A program made the position numbers and the translations under genes. DNA of 64,000 nucleotides from Mycobacterium scrofulaceum (GTDB lineage: Bacteria; Actinomycetota; Actinomycetes; Mycobacteriales; Mycobacteriaceae), in contig NZ_MVIJ01000006.1 of assembly GCF_002086735.1 (NCBI RefSeq), positions 95,195 through 159,194 of the forward strand, in the 5' to 3' direction. Of the stretch, positions 55,174 to 64,000 are shown piece by piece. Below the pieces are notes generated by a model. That model searched no databases and was not told the DNA's origin. It saw only the letters and a program-made list of their open reading frames with translations. How positions within the stretch are numbered: position 1 is the stretch's first letter; every line of letters starts with the position of its first letter.

Positions 55174-56130
55174 GTGCCGGCGAGAGAGGATTTCATCGCG
55201 CAGGCGGCACCGTTTCGTGCCGAGCTGATCGCGCACTGCTACCGGATGCTCGGGTCGGTGCACGACGCCGAGGATCTGGTCCAGGAGACCTATCTCAACG
55301 GCTGGCGCGGCTACCAGGCGTTCGAGGAGCGCGCGGCGTTGCGAACATGGCTGTATCGGATCGCGACCACCGCGTGCCTGCGCGCCCTGCAGCACCGCGC
55401 CCGGCGGGTGCTGCCGGCCGGGGCGATCGAAGGATCCGTCGACCCGGACACCGACCTCGACGCGATCGCCGGCCCCCACGAGTGGCTGGAGCCCATTCCC
55501 GACTCGCTGACGTTCCGAACGCCGGAGGACAACGTCACCGCGCGACAAAGCCTGCGGCTGGCCGTGATGACGGCGCTGCAGGAACTTCCCGCCCGCCAGC
55601 GGGCGGTCCTCATCCTGCGCGACGTCGTGCAGTTCAGCGCCGCCGAGGTGGCCGAGCTGCTCGAGACCACGCCGGCCGCGGTCAACAGCTCGCTGCAACG
55701 GGCCCGGGCCCGCCTCGCCGAGCTCTCCCCCACCGAGGACAGCCTGTCCGAGCCCGACGACGCCGAGCGCCGTGCCCTGCTGGACCGCTACTGCGCCGCA
55801 TTCGAGAACGCGGACATGGCGGCGCTGACCGCACTGCTGCAGGCGGACGTGAAACTCGAAATGCCGCCCCTGCCTGTCTGGTTCACCGGGCGCGACCCGG
55901 TACTGCGGTTCCTCGCCACGCGTGCTCTCGCGAAGGCCGGTGACATCGCGATGATCCCGACGGGCGCGAACGCGCAACCCGCGGTCGCCGAATACCGCCG
56001 CGACGCCGGCGGGGTGATGCGGGCCCATTCGATCCACGTCCTCACCCCGGGCGACGTCGGGGTCGCCACCATCACCGTCTTCCTCGACCCCGGCCTGTTC
56101 AGCACGTTCGGTTTCCCATCCAGCCGGTAA
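55174..56130 (+). CDS. ECF sigma factor with SnoaL-like C-terminal domain (SigG/SigX5-like)
   Basis: 318 residues. Region 2 is FRAELIAHCYRMLGSVHDAEDLVQETYLNGWRGYQAF and region 4 is ALQELPARQRAVLILRDVVQFSAAEVAELLETTPAAVNSSLQRARARL. A C-terminal domain of about 115 residues follows (LLDRYCAAFENADMAALTALLQADVKLEMPPLPVWFTGRDPV), NTF2/SnoaL-like. Sigmas of this layout (TIGR02960 group, including SigG-like proteins) are controlled by their own C-terminal domain rather than a classical anti-sigma, and none is encoded here. Divergent from the SDR-DUF899 pair, a plausible target. Confidence 0.88.
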   Translation: MPAREDFIAQAAPFRAELIAHCYRMLGSVHDAEDLVQETYLNGWRGYQAFEERAALRTWLYRIATTACLRALQHRARRVLPAGAIEGSVDPDTDLDAIAGPHEWLEPIPDSLTFRTPEDNVTARQSLRLAVMTALQELPARQRAVLILRDVVQFSAAEVAELLETTPAAVNSSLQRARARLAELSPTEDSLSEPDDAERRALLDRYCAAFENADMAALTALLQADVKLEMPPLPVWFTGRDPVLRFLATRALAKAGDIAMIPTGANAQPAVAEYRRDAGGVMRAHSIHVLTPGDVGVATITVFLDPGLFSTFGFPSSR

Positions 56131-56182
56131 CCTGTCCGCAGGGAAGCGACTGCACCGCCGGTCACCGAGGGAAGGCCCGACC

Positions 56183-56200
56183 CACCGGAGTCATCCGGTG
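56183..56200 (+). terminator. Short hairpin after sigma factor gene
   Basis: Perfect 7-bp stem caccgga/tccggtg with a gtca loop, 52 bp after the sigma factor stop. No T-run; weak evidence. Confidence 0.3.
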
Positions 56201-56288
56201 CCGTCGCAGAGTCCACGGCCGCACCTGTGGACAGGTCCCCAGCCCCCCAGGATCATTAGCGCGGTAGACGTAATCGAAGGGTGACCGA

Positions 56289-59200
56289 GTGAGGATTCCG
56301 GGCGTTGCCATCGTCGTCGCCGGTATGACCGACGGGGCCGCGCAGGTGGTGCGCGCGAGCGTGTCCACCGCGGCCGGCGCGGCGGGCGCCCTGCAGGCAT
56401 TCGCCAGCCCGGTCGCCGAATTGGCCGTTCCGGTGGTGCAGTCGATGGCCCAGACCACGACCCGGGCCATCGGATTGAGCAGTGCCACCAACGGATCCGG
56501 GCCCGGCGTCACGCCGCCGATCCGCTGGCAGAGCGGGCGGCGGGTGCACCTGGACCTGGACCCGTTGCTGCCGTTTCCCGGCTGGCACGAGCACGCGCCT
56601 GCGGTCGAGGAACCGGTCCGCAGGATTCCGGGGGTGGCCTCGGCCCACGTGGAAGGTGCGCTCGGTCGGCTGGTGATCGAATTCGAGACCGAACCCGACG
56701 GCGACGCCCTGCTGGACCGCGTGCGAGAAACGGTCTGCCACGTCGCGGCGGACTTGACTCTGGTCGCCCCCCGGGAGGCGCCCCGAACCGCGCCGTTCGC
56801 CGACCCCGGCAACCCGCTGGCGATCCTGGTCCCGTTCAGCGCCGCCGCCATGGATGCGGCGGCCATCGGCGCCGCGGTCACCGGCTGGCTGGGGCGGCTC
56901 CCCGTCGCGCCGCGCAGCGCCCGCGCGGCCGCCGCCCTGTTGAACCATCAGCCCCGGGTGGTCGCCGTGCTGGAGTCGCGGCTGGGCCGTGTCGGCACCG
57001 ACATCGCCCTGAGCGCGTCGACCGCGCTGGCGAACGGGCTGACGCAGGCGGTGGGCACACCGCTGCTGGACCTGGCGCAGCGAAGCCTGCAGGTCTCCGA
57101 GGCCGCGGCGCACCGGCAGCGATGGCGGGACCGGGAACCGGAACTGGCCTCGCCCAAGCGGCCGCAGGCCCCCGTGGTTCCGGTCATTTCATCGGCCGGG
57201 CCCAAATCTCAAGCGCCCCGGCACAATTGGGCGGCCGCCGCCGCGGGCGAAGCGTCCCACGTGGTGGTCGGCGGCGCCATCGATGCCGCCATCGACACCG
57301 CGAAGGGATCGATGGCCGGGCCGGTGGAGGAATACGCGGACCAAGCCGCGAACGCCTCCCTGGTGGCCGCGGCGGGCGCGCTGCTGGCCGGCGGTGGCAC
57401 CGAGGACGCGGCCGGCGCGCTGCTGGCCGGGGTGCCCCGGGCGGCGCACGTGGGCCGCCAGACGTTCGCGGCGGTCCTGGGCCGCGGACTGGCCAACGCC
57501 GGGCAACTCTTCCTCGACCCGGGCGCCCTGCGGCGGCTGGACCGGGTCAAGGTCGTCGTCATCGACGGCGCCGCGCTGCGCGGCGACAACCGCGCCGTGC
57601 TGCACGCGCGGGGCGATGTCCCCGGGTGGGACGAGGACCGCGTCTACGAGGTCGCCGACGCCCTGCTGCACGGCGAGGAGGCGCCCGAACCGGACCCCGA
57701 CGAGTTGCCGGCCACCGGCGCCCGCCTGCGCTGGGTCCGGGCGCAGGGATCCTCGGCGACCCCGGCGCAGGGCCTCGAACACGCCGACCTCATCGTCGAC
57801 GGGGAGCGCGTGGGCAGCGTCGACGTCGGCTGGGAGGTCGACCCGTTCGCGATCCCGCTGCTGCAGATCGCGCACCGGACCGGCGGCCGGGTGGTGCTGC
57901 GCCACGTGGCCGGCACCGAGGACCTGACCGCCAGCGTCGCCGTGAGTCACCCGGCGGGCACGCCGCTGCTGCAACTGGTGCGCGACCTGCGCACCGACCG
58001 CGGGCCCGTGCTGCTGATCACCGCGCTGCACCGCGACTTCGCTTCGACCGACACGCTGGCCGCGCTGGCCATCGCCGACGTCGGCGTGGCGCTGGACGAC
58101 CCGCAGGCCGCCACGCCATGGACGGCCGACATCATCACGGGCACCGACCTGGCCGCGGCGGTGCGCATCCTGTCGGCGCTGCCGGTGGCCCGCGAGGCGA
58201 CCGAGTCGGCGGTGCGCCTGGCCAAGGGCGGGAGCACGTTGGCCGGGCTGTTGCTGGTCACCGGCGACCCCCGCACGCTGAGCCCGTTCGCGGTGCAGCG
58301 CTGGCTCAACCCGGTCAACGCCGCCGCCGCGGCCGCGCTGATGCAGGGCAGCTTCGCGGCCTCCAGGGTGCTGCGGCTGCCCGATCCGACGCCTCAGCCG
58401 CTGACCGCCTGGCATGCACTGGACCCGGAGATCGTCTATTCGCGGTTGGCCAGCCGAACGCGGCCCCTGGCCGTCGAACCCGGCGTCGCGCCGTGGCGCC
58501 AGCTACTCGACGACCTGTCCTACAACCCGCTGCTCGCGCCGCTGCGCGGCCCGGCGGGCCAGGTGGGGCGGCTGCTGTCCGCGACCCGTGCCGAACTCGC
58601 CGATCCGCTGACGCCCATCCTTGCCGTGGGGGCTGCGGCCTCGGCGATCGTCGGCAGCAGCGTGGACGCGCTGCTGGTGGCGGGTGTGATGACCGCCAAC
58701 GCGGTCGCCGGCGGGGTGCAGCGGTTGCGGGCCGAGGCGGCGGTCGCCGAGCTGTTCGCCGAGCAGGACCAGTACGCGCGCCGCGTCGTTCTACCCGCGG
58801 TGGCCACCGCGCACCGCAGGCTGGAGGCGGCCCGCACCGCCGAACGGACGGTGTCGGTGAACGCCAAGTCGCTGCGACCCGGCGACATCATCGACCTCGC
58901 CGCCCCCGAGGTGGTGCCGGCCGACGCGCGACTGCTGGTGGCCGAGGACCTCGAGGTCGACGAGTCCTTCCTCACGGGCGAGTCGCTGCCGGTGGACAAG
59001 CAGGTCGAGCCCGTGGCGGTCGCGGACTCCGACCGCGCCAGCATGCTCTTCGAGGGCAGCACCATCGTCGCCGGGCACGCCCGCGCGATCGTCGTGGCGA
59101 CGGGCGCGGGCACCGCCGCGCAGCGCGCGATCTCGGCGATCGCCGACGTCGAGTCGGCGGCCGGAGTGCAGGCCCGGCTGCGCGAGTTGACCAGCAAGGT

Positions 59201-61121
59201 GCTGCCGCTGACGCTGGCCGGCGGCGCGGCGGTGACTGCGTTGGCGCTGCTGCATCAGGGAACGTTGCGTCAGGCGGTCGCCGACGGGGTGGCCATCGCC
59301 GTGGCCGCCGTCCCCGAGGGCCTGCCGTTGGTGGCCACCCTGGCCCAGCTGGCCGCGGCCCAGCGGTTGTCGCGGAGCGGAGTCCTGGTCCGCACCCCGC
59401 GGGCCGTCGAGGCGCTGGGCCGGGTCGAGACGGTGTGTTTCGACAAGACCGGCACTCTGACCGAGAACCGGCTGCGCGTCGTCCGCGGCGTCCCCTACGA
59501 GACCGGCACCGACGCGCCCTTCCCCGAGCTGACCGACCCGGCGTCCGCGGCGGTGCTGCGGGCCGCGGCGCGCAGCAGCACGCAGCCCCACAACGGGGGC
59601 GGCCACGCGCACGCCACCGACGAGGCGATCCTCACGGCGGCGAATTCGATTGACGGTCAATGGGCCTCGGACTGGACCGTGCTCGCCGAAGTTCCGTTCG
59701 AGTCCAGTCGTGGTTACTCCGCCGCGATCGGCACGGCGGCCGGAGAGGCTCCCGCCGGCGCGCCGATGCTGATGGTCAAAGGCGCACCGGAAGAAGTCCT
59801 GCCGCGGTGCCGCTTCGCCGATTCGGGCGCCGAGCACGACCGCGCGGAGGTGCTGGTGATGCGGTTGGCCGAGCAGGGCCTGCGGGTGCTCGCGGTGGCG
59901 CAGCGCCCCTGGGAGCACGGGACCGGCGAGGAGGACACCGACGCCGACGCCGTCGACGCCGCCGCGCACGATCTCGAGTTGATCGGCTACGTCGGTTTGG
60001 CCGACACCGCCCGCGCGTCGGCGCGGCCGTTGATCGAGGCGCTGGTGGAAGCCGGCCGCCGGGTCGTGCTGATCACCGGCGACCACCCGGTGACCGCGCG
60101 GGCGATCGCCCGTCAGCTGGGGCTGCCGGAAGACGCGCGCGAGATCACGGGAGCCGAACTCGTCGCGTTCGGCGAGGAGGACCGCGCCAAGGTCGCCGCA
60201 GACATCCAGGTCTTCGCCCGCGTCAGCCCGGAACAGAAGGTGCAGATCGTGGCGGCGCTGCAGGCCGGCGGGCAGGCGGTCGCCATGGTCGGCGACGGCG
60301 CCAACGACGCCGCCGCCATCCGGATGGCCGATGTGGGCATCGGCGTGAGCGGCCGCGGCTCGTCGGCGGCGCGCGGCGCGGCGGACATCGTGCTGACCGA
60401 CAACGACCTGGGCGTGCTGCTCGACGCGCTGGTCGAGGGGCGCGGGATGTGGGGCGGGGTCCGCGACGCGGTGAGCATCCTGGTCGGCGGCAACGTCGGC
60501 GAGGTGCTGTTCACCCTGATCGGCACCGCCCTGGGCACCGGCCGGGCCCCGGTGGGCACCCGTCAGCTGTTGCTGGTGAACCTGCTGACCGACATGTTCC
60601 CCGCGCTCGCGGTCGCCGTCACCCCGCAATACCGCGAGCCGGAGGAGGCCGAGGACGGGGTCGACCGCGACGCCGAGGAACTGCATCGCGCGTTCCAGTT
60701 GGCCACCCTGTCGGGTCCCTCGCCGTCCCTCGACGCGCCGCTGATGCGGCAGATCGTCACCCGGGGCGCCGTCACGGCGGCCGGCGCGACGGCGGCCTGG
60801 GCCATCGGTCGCTGGACGCCTGGCACCGAACGCCGCACGTCGACAATGGGACTCACCGCGCTGGTCACCACGCAACTGGCCCAGACGCTGCTGACGCGGC
60901 GCCACAGCCCGCTCGTCCTCGGCACCGCGTTGGGCAGCGCCGGTGTGCTGGTCGCGATCGTCCAAACCCCCGGCGTCAGCCACTTCTTCGGCTGCACTCC
61001 GCTGGGTCCGGTCGCCTGGAGCGGAGTCATCGGTGCCACCGCGGGCGCCACCGTCGTCTCGGTCCTGGCGCCCAACTGGCTGGGCAAGCAGGTGGCCGCC
61101 CTGGAACCCAAGCAGGACTGA
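56289..61121 (+). CDS. ctpI: Giant P-type ATPase CtpI
   Basis: 1610-residue cation-transporting ATPase, close in length to Rv0107c. The N-terminal 740 residues are atypical: repeated Ala-rich hydrophobic stretches, a small ferredoxin-like segment (RRIPGVASAHVEGALGRLVIEF) and a degenerate HAD-like region. The functional core is C-terminal: TGES (896-899), AVPEGLP (P1009), D1052 in DKTGTLTEN, ATP-binding KGAPE, and MVGDGANDAAA (1335-1345). PEGL in place of CPC/SPC places it with P2-like pumps rather than P1B heavy-metal pumps. The ion is unknown. GTG 56289 is the likely start. Confidence 0.93.
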   Translation: MRIPGVAIVVAGMTDGAAQVVRASVSTAAGAAGALQAFASPVAELAVPVVQSMAQTTTRAIGLSSATNGSGPGVTPPIRWQSGRRVHLDLDPLLPFPGWHEHAPAVEEPVRRIPGVASAHVEGALGRLVIEFETEPDGDALLDRVRETVCHVAADLTLVAPREAPRTAPFADPGNPLAILVPFSAAAMDAAAIGAAVTGWLGRLPVAPRSARAAAALLNHQPRVVAVLESRLGRVGTDIALSASTALANGLTQAVGTPLLDLAQRSLQVSEAAAHRQRWRDREPELASPKRPQAPVVPVISSAGPKSQAPRHNWAAAAAGEASHVVVGGAIDAAIDTAKGSMAGPVEEYADQAANASLVAAAGALLAGGGTEDAAGALLAGVPRAAHVGRQTFAAVLGRGLANAGQLFLDPGALRRLDRVKVVVIDGAALRGDNRAVLHARGDVPGWDEDRVYEVADALLHGEEAPEPDPDELPATGARLRWVRAQGSSATPAQGLEHADLIVDGERVGSVDVGWEVDPFAIPLLQIAHRTGGRVVLRHVAGTEDLTASVAVSHPAGTPLLQLVRDLRTDRGPVLLITALHRDFASTDTLAALAIADVGVALDDPQAATPWTADIITGTDLAAAVRILSALPVAREATESAVRLAKGGSTLAGLLLVTGDPRTLSPFAVQRWLNPVNAAAAAALMQGSFAASRVLRLPDPTPQPLTAWHALDPEIVYSRLASRTRPLAVEPGVAPWRQLLDDLSYNPLLAPLRGPAGQVGRLLSATRAELADPLTPILAVGAAASAIVGSSVDALLVAGVMTANAVAGGVQRLRAEAAVAELFAEQDQYARRVVLPAVATAHRRLEAARTAERTVSVNAKSLRPGDIIDLAAPEVVPADARLLVAEDLEVDESFLTGESLPVDKQVEPVAVADSDRASMLFEGSTIVAGHARAIVVATGAGTAAQRAISAIADVESAAGVQARLRELTSKVLPLTLAGGAAVTALALLHQGTLRQAVADGVAIAVAAVPEGLPLVATLAQLAAAQRLSRSGVLVRTPRAVEALGRVETVCFDKTGTLTENRLRVVRGVPYETGTDAPFPELTDPASAAVLRAAARSSTQPHNGGGHAHATDEAILTAANSIDGQWASDWTVLAEVPFESSRGYSAAIGTAAGEAPAGAPMLMVKGAPEEVLPRCRFADSGAEHDRAEVLVMRLAEQGLRVLAVAQRPWEHGTGEEDTDADAVDAAAHDLELIGYVGLADTARASARPLIEALVEAGRRVVLITGDHPVTARAIARQLGLPEDAREITGAELVAFGEEDRAKVAADIQVFARVSPEQKVQIVAALQAGGQAVAMVGDGANDAAAIRMADVGIGVSGRGSSAARGAADIVLTDNDLGVLLDALVEGRGMWGGVRDAVSILVGGNVGEVLFTLIGTALGTGRAPVGTRQLLLVNLLTDMFPALAVAVTPQYREPEEAEDGVDRDAEELHRAFQLATLSGPSPSLDAPLMRQIVTRGAVTAAGATAAWAIGRWTPGTERRTSTMGLTALVTTQLAQTLLTRRHSPLVLGTALGSAGVLVAIVQTPGVSHFFGCTPLGPVAWSGVIGATAGATVVSVLAPNWLGKQVAALEPKQD

Positions 61122-61132
61122 GGCTTTCGCCG

Positions 61133-62698
61133 CTAGCCGGAGAGTTCCTTGCGCAGGACCTTGCCCGCCGGGTTGCGCGGGATGCTGGCGACGACGGTGA
61201 TGTCCCGGGGCTGCTCGAACCGGGAGACCCTGCCCTGGAGGTACTCCCGCAGCGCCGCCTCGTCGGTGTCGCTGCCCGGCTGCAGCACCACGAACGCGGC
61301 CAATCGATGACCGAACTTCTCGTCGGGCACACCGATGACGGCGTTGTCGGCGATCGCGGGGTGCTGGGCGAGCGCGTTCTCGACCGCCCGCGGGTAGACG
61401 TTCTCACCGCCGGAGATGATCATGTCGTCCTCGCGGCCGACGATGTACAGCCGGCCCGCGTTGTCGAGGTAGCCCATGTCCCCGGTGCTGGTCATGCCGT
61501 CGATGACGGCCTTCGAGCCGCCACCGGTGTAGCCCTCGCTCGCCAGCTCGCCGCCGACGAAGATGCGCCCGGTGACGCGCGGCCCGACGGGCCGGTCGTG
61601 CTTGTCGAAGATGCGCACCGGGCAGCCGGCGACCGGTTTGCCGACGGTCTCGGGCGCCTCCCGCAGGTCCGCGGGCGTGGCCAGCGCGCCGATGCCGACC
61701 TCGGTGGAACCGTAACCGTTGTAGAGGATGTCGCCGTAGGCGTCCATGAACCGCTGGCCCAGGGTGGGGTCCAGCCGGTCCCCGCTCGACATCACGACCC
61801 GCAGGTAGGGCACGGGGTTGCGGGCGCGCACCCGCTCGGGCAGGGCGAGGATGCGCGCCAGCACGACCGGCACCGCGGTGAACGCGTCGGCGCGGTGCAG
61901 CGACGCCTGGGCGAGCGCGGCTTCGGCGTCGAAGTGGCGATGGGTGAGCACCGTGCCGCCGAGGGCGACCGTGAGCATCAGCATGCCCAGCCCGAGCCCG
62001 TGAAACATGGGCATTGCCACCGACACTCGCGACCCGGTGCGCAGGCCGGTGCGGTCCAGGATCGTCACCCACACACCCACCGCGGAACGCAATTGCGGTG
62101 AGCGGGGCACGCCCTTGGGCGTGCCGGTGGTGCCCGAGGTGAGCAGGACGATCCGGCCCGGCGTGGCCGCGTCGGGGCGCGGCTCGCCCTGGTGAGGGGC
62201 GACCTCTGCCGGGTCGATCATGGCGACCGAATCGTCGGCCGCTCGGACGCGTTCGCCGAATTCGTCGTCGGCGATCATCGTGGTGATCCGGTGGGCGGTC
62301 ATCGCGGAGCCCAGGGCGTCGCTGCGAAAGTCCGTGTTGACCAGGACCACGTCCGCCCCGACCAGCGCGGCGCCGAACACTCCGGCGATGAAGCCGCGTC
62401 CGTTGCGGCACATGATGCCCACCGCGTCACCGGGTCCGACGCCCTGGCGGGCGAGCCGGCACGCCACCGCGTCCGTCACCGCCCGCAACCGCCGGTAGTT
62501 CCAGACACCGTCGTCATCGACGATCGCGGCCCGCTGCGGCCACCGCGCCGCGGTGACCGCCAGCAGGGTGTAGGGGTTGGTGCCGCCCCGGCGCGCCTCA
62601 CGCAGCAGCCGCACGGTCGCGAGCGGCGAGGGCGGGGCGAGCAGTCGCGAACGCAGCAGCGCCCTGGCCGCGGTACCGATCACCCCTTCGGACGTCAC
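61133..62698 (-). CDS. Fatty-acyl-CoA/AMP synthetase (FadD family)
   Basis: 521 residues from GTG 62698 (MTSEGVIGTAARALLRSRLL). Motifs: LLTSGTTGTPKGVPRSP, GYGSTEVGIG, STGDMGYLD, GREDDMIISGGENVYPRAVEN and NPAGKVLRKEL with the catalytic Lys. The GTG overlaps the stop of the preceding SDR (GTGA), so the pair is co-translated. An open frame runs further upstream, but that is antisense-free overlap with the SDR and is rejected. Convergent with ctpI, 11 bp apart. Substrate chain length is not readable. Confidence 0.9.
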   Translation of the reverse strand: MTSEGVIGTAARALLRSRLLAPPSPLATVRLLREARRGGTNPYTLLAVTAARWPQRAAIVDDDGVWNYRRLRAVTDAVACRLARQGVGPGDAVGIMCRNGRGFIAGVFGAALVGADVVLVNTDFRSDALGSAMTAHRITTMIADDEFGERVRAADDSVAMIDPAEVAPHQGEPRPDAATPGRIVLLTSGTTGTPKGVPRSPQLRSAVGVWVTILDRTGLRTGSRVSVAMPMFHGLGLGMLMLTVALGGTVLTHRHFDAEAALAQASLHRADAFTAVPVVLARILALPERVRARNPVPYLRVVMSSGDRLDPTLGQRFMDAYGDILYNGYGSTEVGIGALATPADLREAPETVGKPVAGCPVRIFDKHDRPVGPRVTGRIFVGGELASEGYTGGGSKAVIDGMTSTGDMGYLDNAGRLYIVGREDDMIISGGENVYPRAVENALAQHPAIADNAVIGVPDEKFGHRLAAFVVLQPGSDTDEAALREYLQGRVSRFEQPRDITVVASIPRNPAGKVLRKELSG

Positions 62699-63639
62699 GG
62701 CCGGGCCTCGGGGGCGCTGGAATCCGAGAAGAACCGCCGGTACCAGAGCCGGGCCGCGCGTTCGGCCGGTCCGGCCAACAGGACCGAGGCCAGCTCCGCC
62801 GGCAGCACCCACGGCGGTTCGTTGCTGCGGGGGCGCTCGATGACGGCCTTGGCGATCGCATCGGCGGCCTCGTCGGCCGACATACCGGGGAGCCGACCCA
62901 GGACGGGCGTGGGCTCGATCATCCGGGTGCGCACCAGCGCGAAGTAGACCGTGGTGACGTCCACACCGTCGGCGTGCAGTTCGGGGGCGACGCTGCGCAG
63001 CCAGCGGTCGAAGGCCCCCTTCGACGCCTGGTACGCGCCCCACTGCGGACCCGGCACCACGCGCACGCCGACGCTGGACACGTTGACGATGTGCCCGCGG
63101 CCGCTCTCGCGCATGGCCGGCAGGAGCCCCAGCAGCAGCCGGATGGGCCCGAGATAGTTGATGTCGATGGTGCGTTCGAAGTCGTGCGGCCGGTCGTACT
63201 GGTGATGCAGCGAGCGGCGCAACGACTTGCCGGCGTTGCTGACCACGATGTCGAGCGCGCCGTGCTGTTCGTTGACCTGCTTGGTCAGCGCGCTGACGGC
63301 GGCCTCGTCGGTGAGGTCGGTCGGGTATGCGACCGCACGGCCACCGGCCGCGTTGATCGACGCCGCGAGGTCACCCAGGCGTTCCTCGGAGCGAGCGACC
63401 GCCAGCACGGTGGCGCCCGCGGCCGCCAGCCTGCGGGCGGTCGCCTCGCCGATACCGTAGGAGGCGCCGGTCACCAGCACCGTCGTGCCGGCGACGGCGC
63501 CGCGGAGCTTGTCGGGATCGGACTCGCGCGCCGGATTGGCCAGGCGGTCCGTGACCTTGTTGAGGGTCTGCACTACTACGTTCAACTTTGCCGCTGCATT
63601 CACTCGAGCCGCGTGTCGAGGATCGGCGGTTGGCTGCAC
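62695..63639 (-). CDS. SDR-family oxidoreductase with C-terminal extension
   Basis: Up to 314 residues: VLVTGASYGIGEATARRLAAAGATVLAVARS, SNAGKSLRRSLHHQYDRPHDFERTIDINYLGP, NVSSVGVRV, Y-x-x-x-K in AYQASKGA, then a C-terminal extension of about 70 residues with a hydrophobic patch. Mycobacterial SDRs of this kind act on acyl chains near membranes. GTG 63639 or GTG 63603 (VNAAAKLNVV) could be the start; neither has a clear ribosome-binding site. First gene of a two-gene unit with the FadD. Confidence 0.87.
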   Translation of the reverse strand: MQPTADPRHAARVNAAAKLNVVVQTLNKVTDRLANPARESDPDKLRGAVAGTTVLVTGASYGIGEATARRLAAAGATVLAVARSEERLGDLAASINAAGGRAVAYPTDLTDEAAVSALTKQVNEQHGALDIVVSNAGKSLRRSLHHQYDRPHDFERTIDINYLGPIRLLLGLLPAMRESGRGHIVNVSSVGVRVVPGPQWGAYQASKGAFDRWLRSVAPELHADGVDVTTVYFALVRTRMIEPTPVLGRLPGMSADEAADAIAKAVIERPRSNEPPWVLPAELASVLLAGPAERAARLWYRRFFSDSSAPEARP

Positions 63640-63875
63640 CGGGCGCTCGACTCGTCATAGCTAGCAGACCACACGGCCGTTCGTGACCGCGCCCCGGCCC
63701 GGTCTCGACCGCACCCCGAGCGGGCGCTGGATCGGCGTCCGCGGCGGCGGCGGATGCGGGTCGCGCGCAAGGATTCTCGGCCAGCGCCCGGCCCGGTGCG
63801 CGCGGCTGTGTGAATTCCCAGTAATTTCGGCCAATTCCGCGTTTAAGCGGAGTGGCGACTGGGCACAATTGCGGC
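63640..63875. other. Divergent intergenic region before cutinase-like gene
   Basis: 236 bp with no supported gene. The part nearest the cutinase start is relatively AT-rich (about 63805-63845, with cagtaatttcgg and aattccgcgttt) and probably holds its promoter. No clear operator seen. Confidence 0.4.
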
Positions 63876-64000
63876 ATGATCGCACGTCAAATAGCTCGAT
63901 TCCTCAGTCCAGCGGTGGTTGCGGCGTCCGGCCTCGCCGGGTCGGCGCTCGCTGGTTCTGTCCTCCCCACCGCTTCGGCCCAATGTCCCGACGTCCAAGT
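63876..64000 (+). CDS. Secreted cutinase-like protein, 3' end cut by window edge
   Basis: Only 41 residues are visible from ATG 63876: MIARQIARFLSPAVVAASGL, a hydrophobic helix, then TASAQCPDVQ. An Ala-x-Ala cleavage site followed at once by CPDV is the typical mature start of mycobacterial cutinase-like lipases/esterases (Culp), whose first Cys forms a disulfide. The catalytic region is outside the window, so the assignment rests on the N-terminus alone. Confidence 0.7.
   Translation, partial: MIARQIARFLSPAVVAASGLAGSALAGSVLPTASAQCPDVQ

Overview
The window is a chromosome segment from a GC-rich Mycobacterium, most likely a slow grower related to the M. avium complex. The assignment rests on antigen 85C (fbpC), an MmpS/MmpL pair, LdtMt1-type L,D-transpeptidase, F420-dependent enzymes, the treS-mak pair, FusA2 and the giant P-type ATPase CtpI. 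From memory, the gene order follows M. tuberculosis Rv0133 back to Rv0107c: GNAT, fgd2, fadE1, htdZ, fbpC, a membrane protein, mak, treS, pepA, Rv0121c-like, fusA2, fadD7, oxcA, oxyS, ldtA, an Rv0111-like acyltransferase, an Rv0110-like rhomboid and ctpI. Species cannot be fixed from the sequence. No tRNA, rRNA, IS element, phage or CRISPR array was seen.

Blocks not expected in the M. tuberculosis order interrupt this backbone. (1) 1.6-5.0 kb: CDF metal transporter, hemerythrin-like protein, Mn-catalase and GAF-ANTAR protein. (2) 7.1-14.0 kb: two small stress-type genes, a four-gene operon led by a CsoR-like repressor (DsbA-like, DUF302 and GAP-family proteins), an mmpS-mmpL pair and a phosphoesterase. 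Hemerythrin, Mn-catalase and the two small genes all carry GTTT-N15-GGGTA/GGGAA promoters typical of SigF. (3) 29.0-36.9 kb: a carboxylic acid reductase gene broken by a frameshift, an MDR oxidoreductase, an Nramp-related transporter behind an M-box Mg2+ riboswitch, and a methyltransferase. (4) 39.1-51.3 kb: two divergent operons encoding a Rieske oxygenase, LLM flavin monooxygenase, Baeyer-Villiger monooxygenase, three SDRs, CoA transferase, CoA ligase, SMP-30-like protein and a GntR/HutC regulator. This looks like a complete peripheral catabolic island for an unknown cyclic substrate. (5) 52.7-56.1 kb: small proteins, DUF899, an SDR and an ECF sigma factor. After ctpI come an acyl-CoA synthetase/SDR pair and the start of a secreted cutinase-like gene.

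Main functional themes: trehalose-maltose-alpha-glucan metabolism (treS, mak); cell-envelope lipid work (fbpC, fgd2, mmpS/L, GAP protein, ldtA, acyltransferase); oxalate/oxalyl-CoA metabolism (fadD7, oxcA, with oxyS convergent); SigF-type oxidative defence; metal and redox sensing (CsoR-like operon, CDF, CtpI, Mg-responsive Nramp relative). The strongest candidates for further attention are the M-box plus non-canonical Nramp unit, the 12-kb catabolic island with its paired palindromic operators, and the CsoR-like operon whose sensor lacks the copper-ligand histidine.
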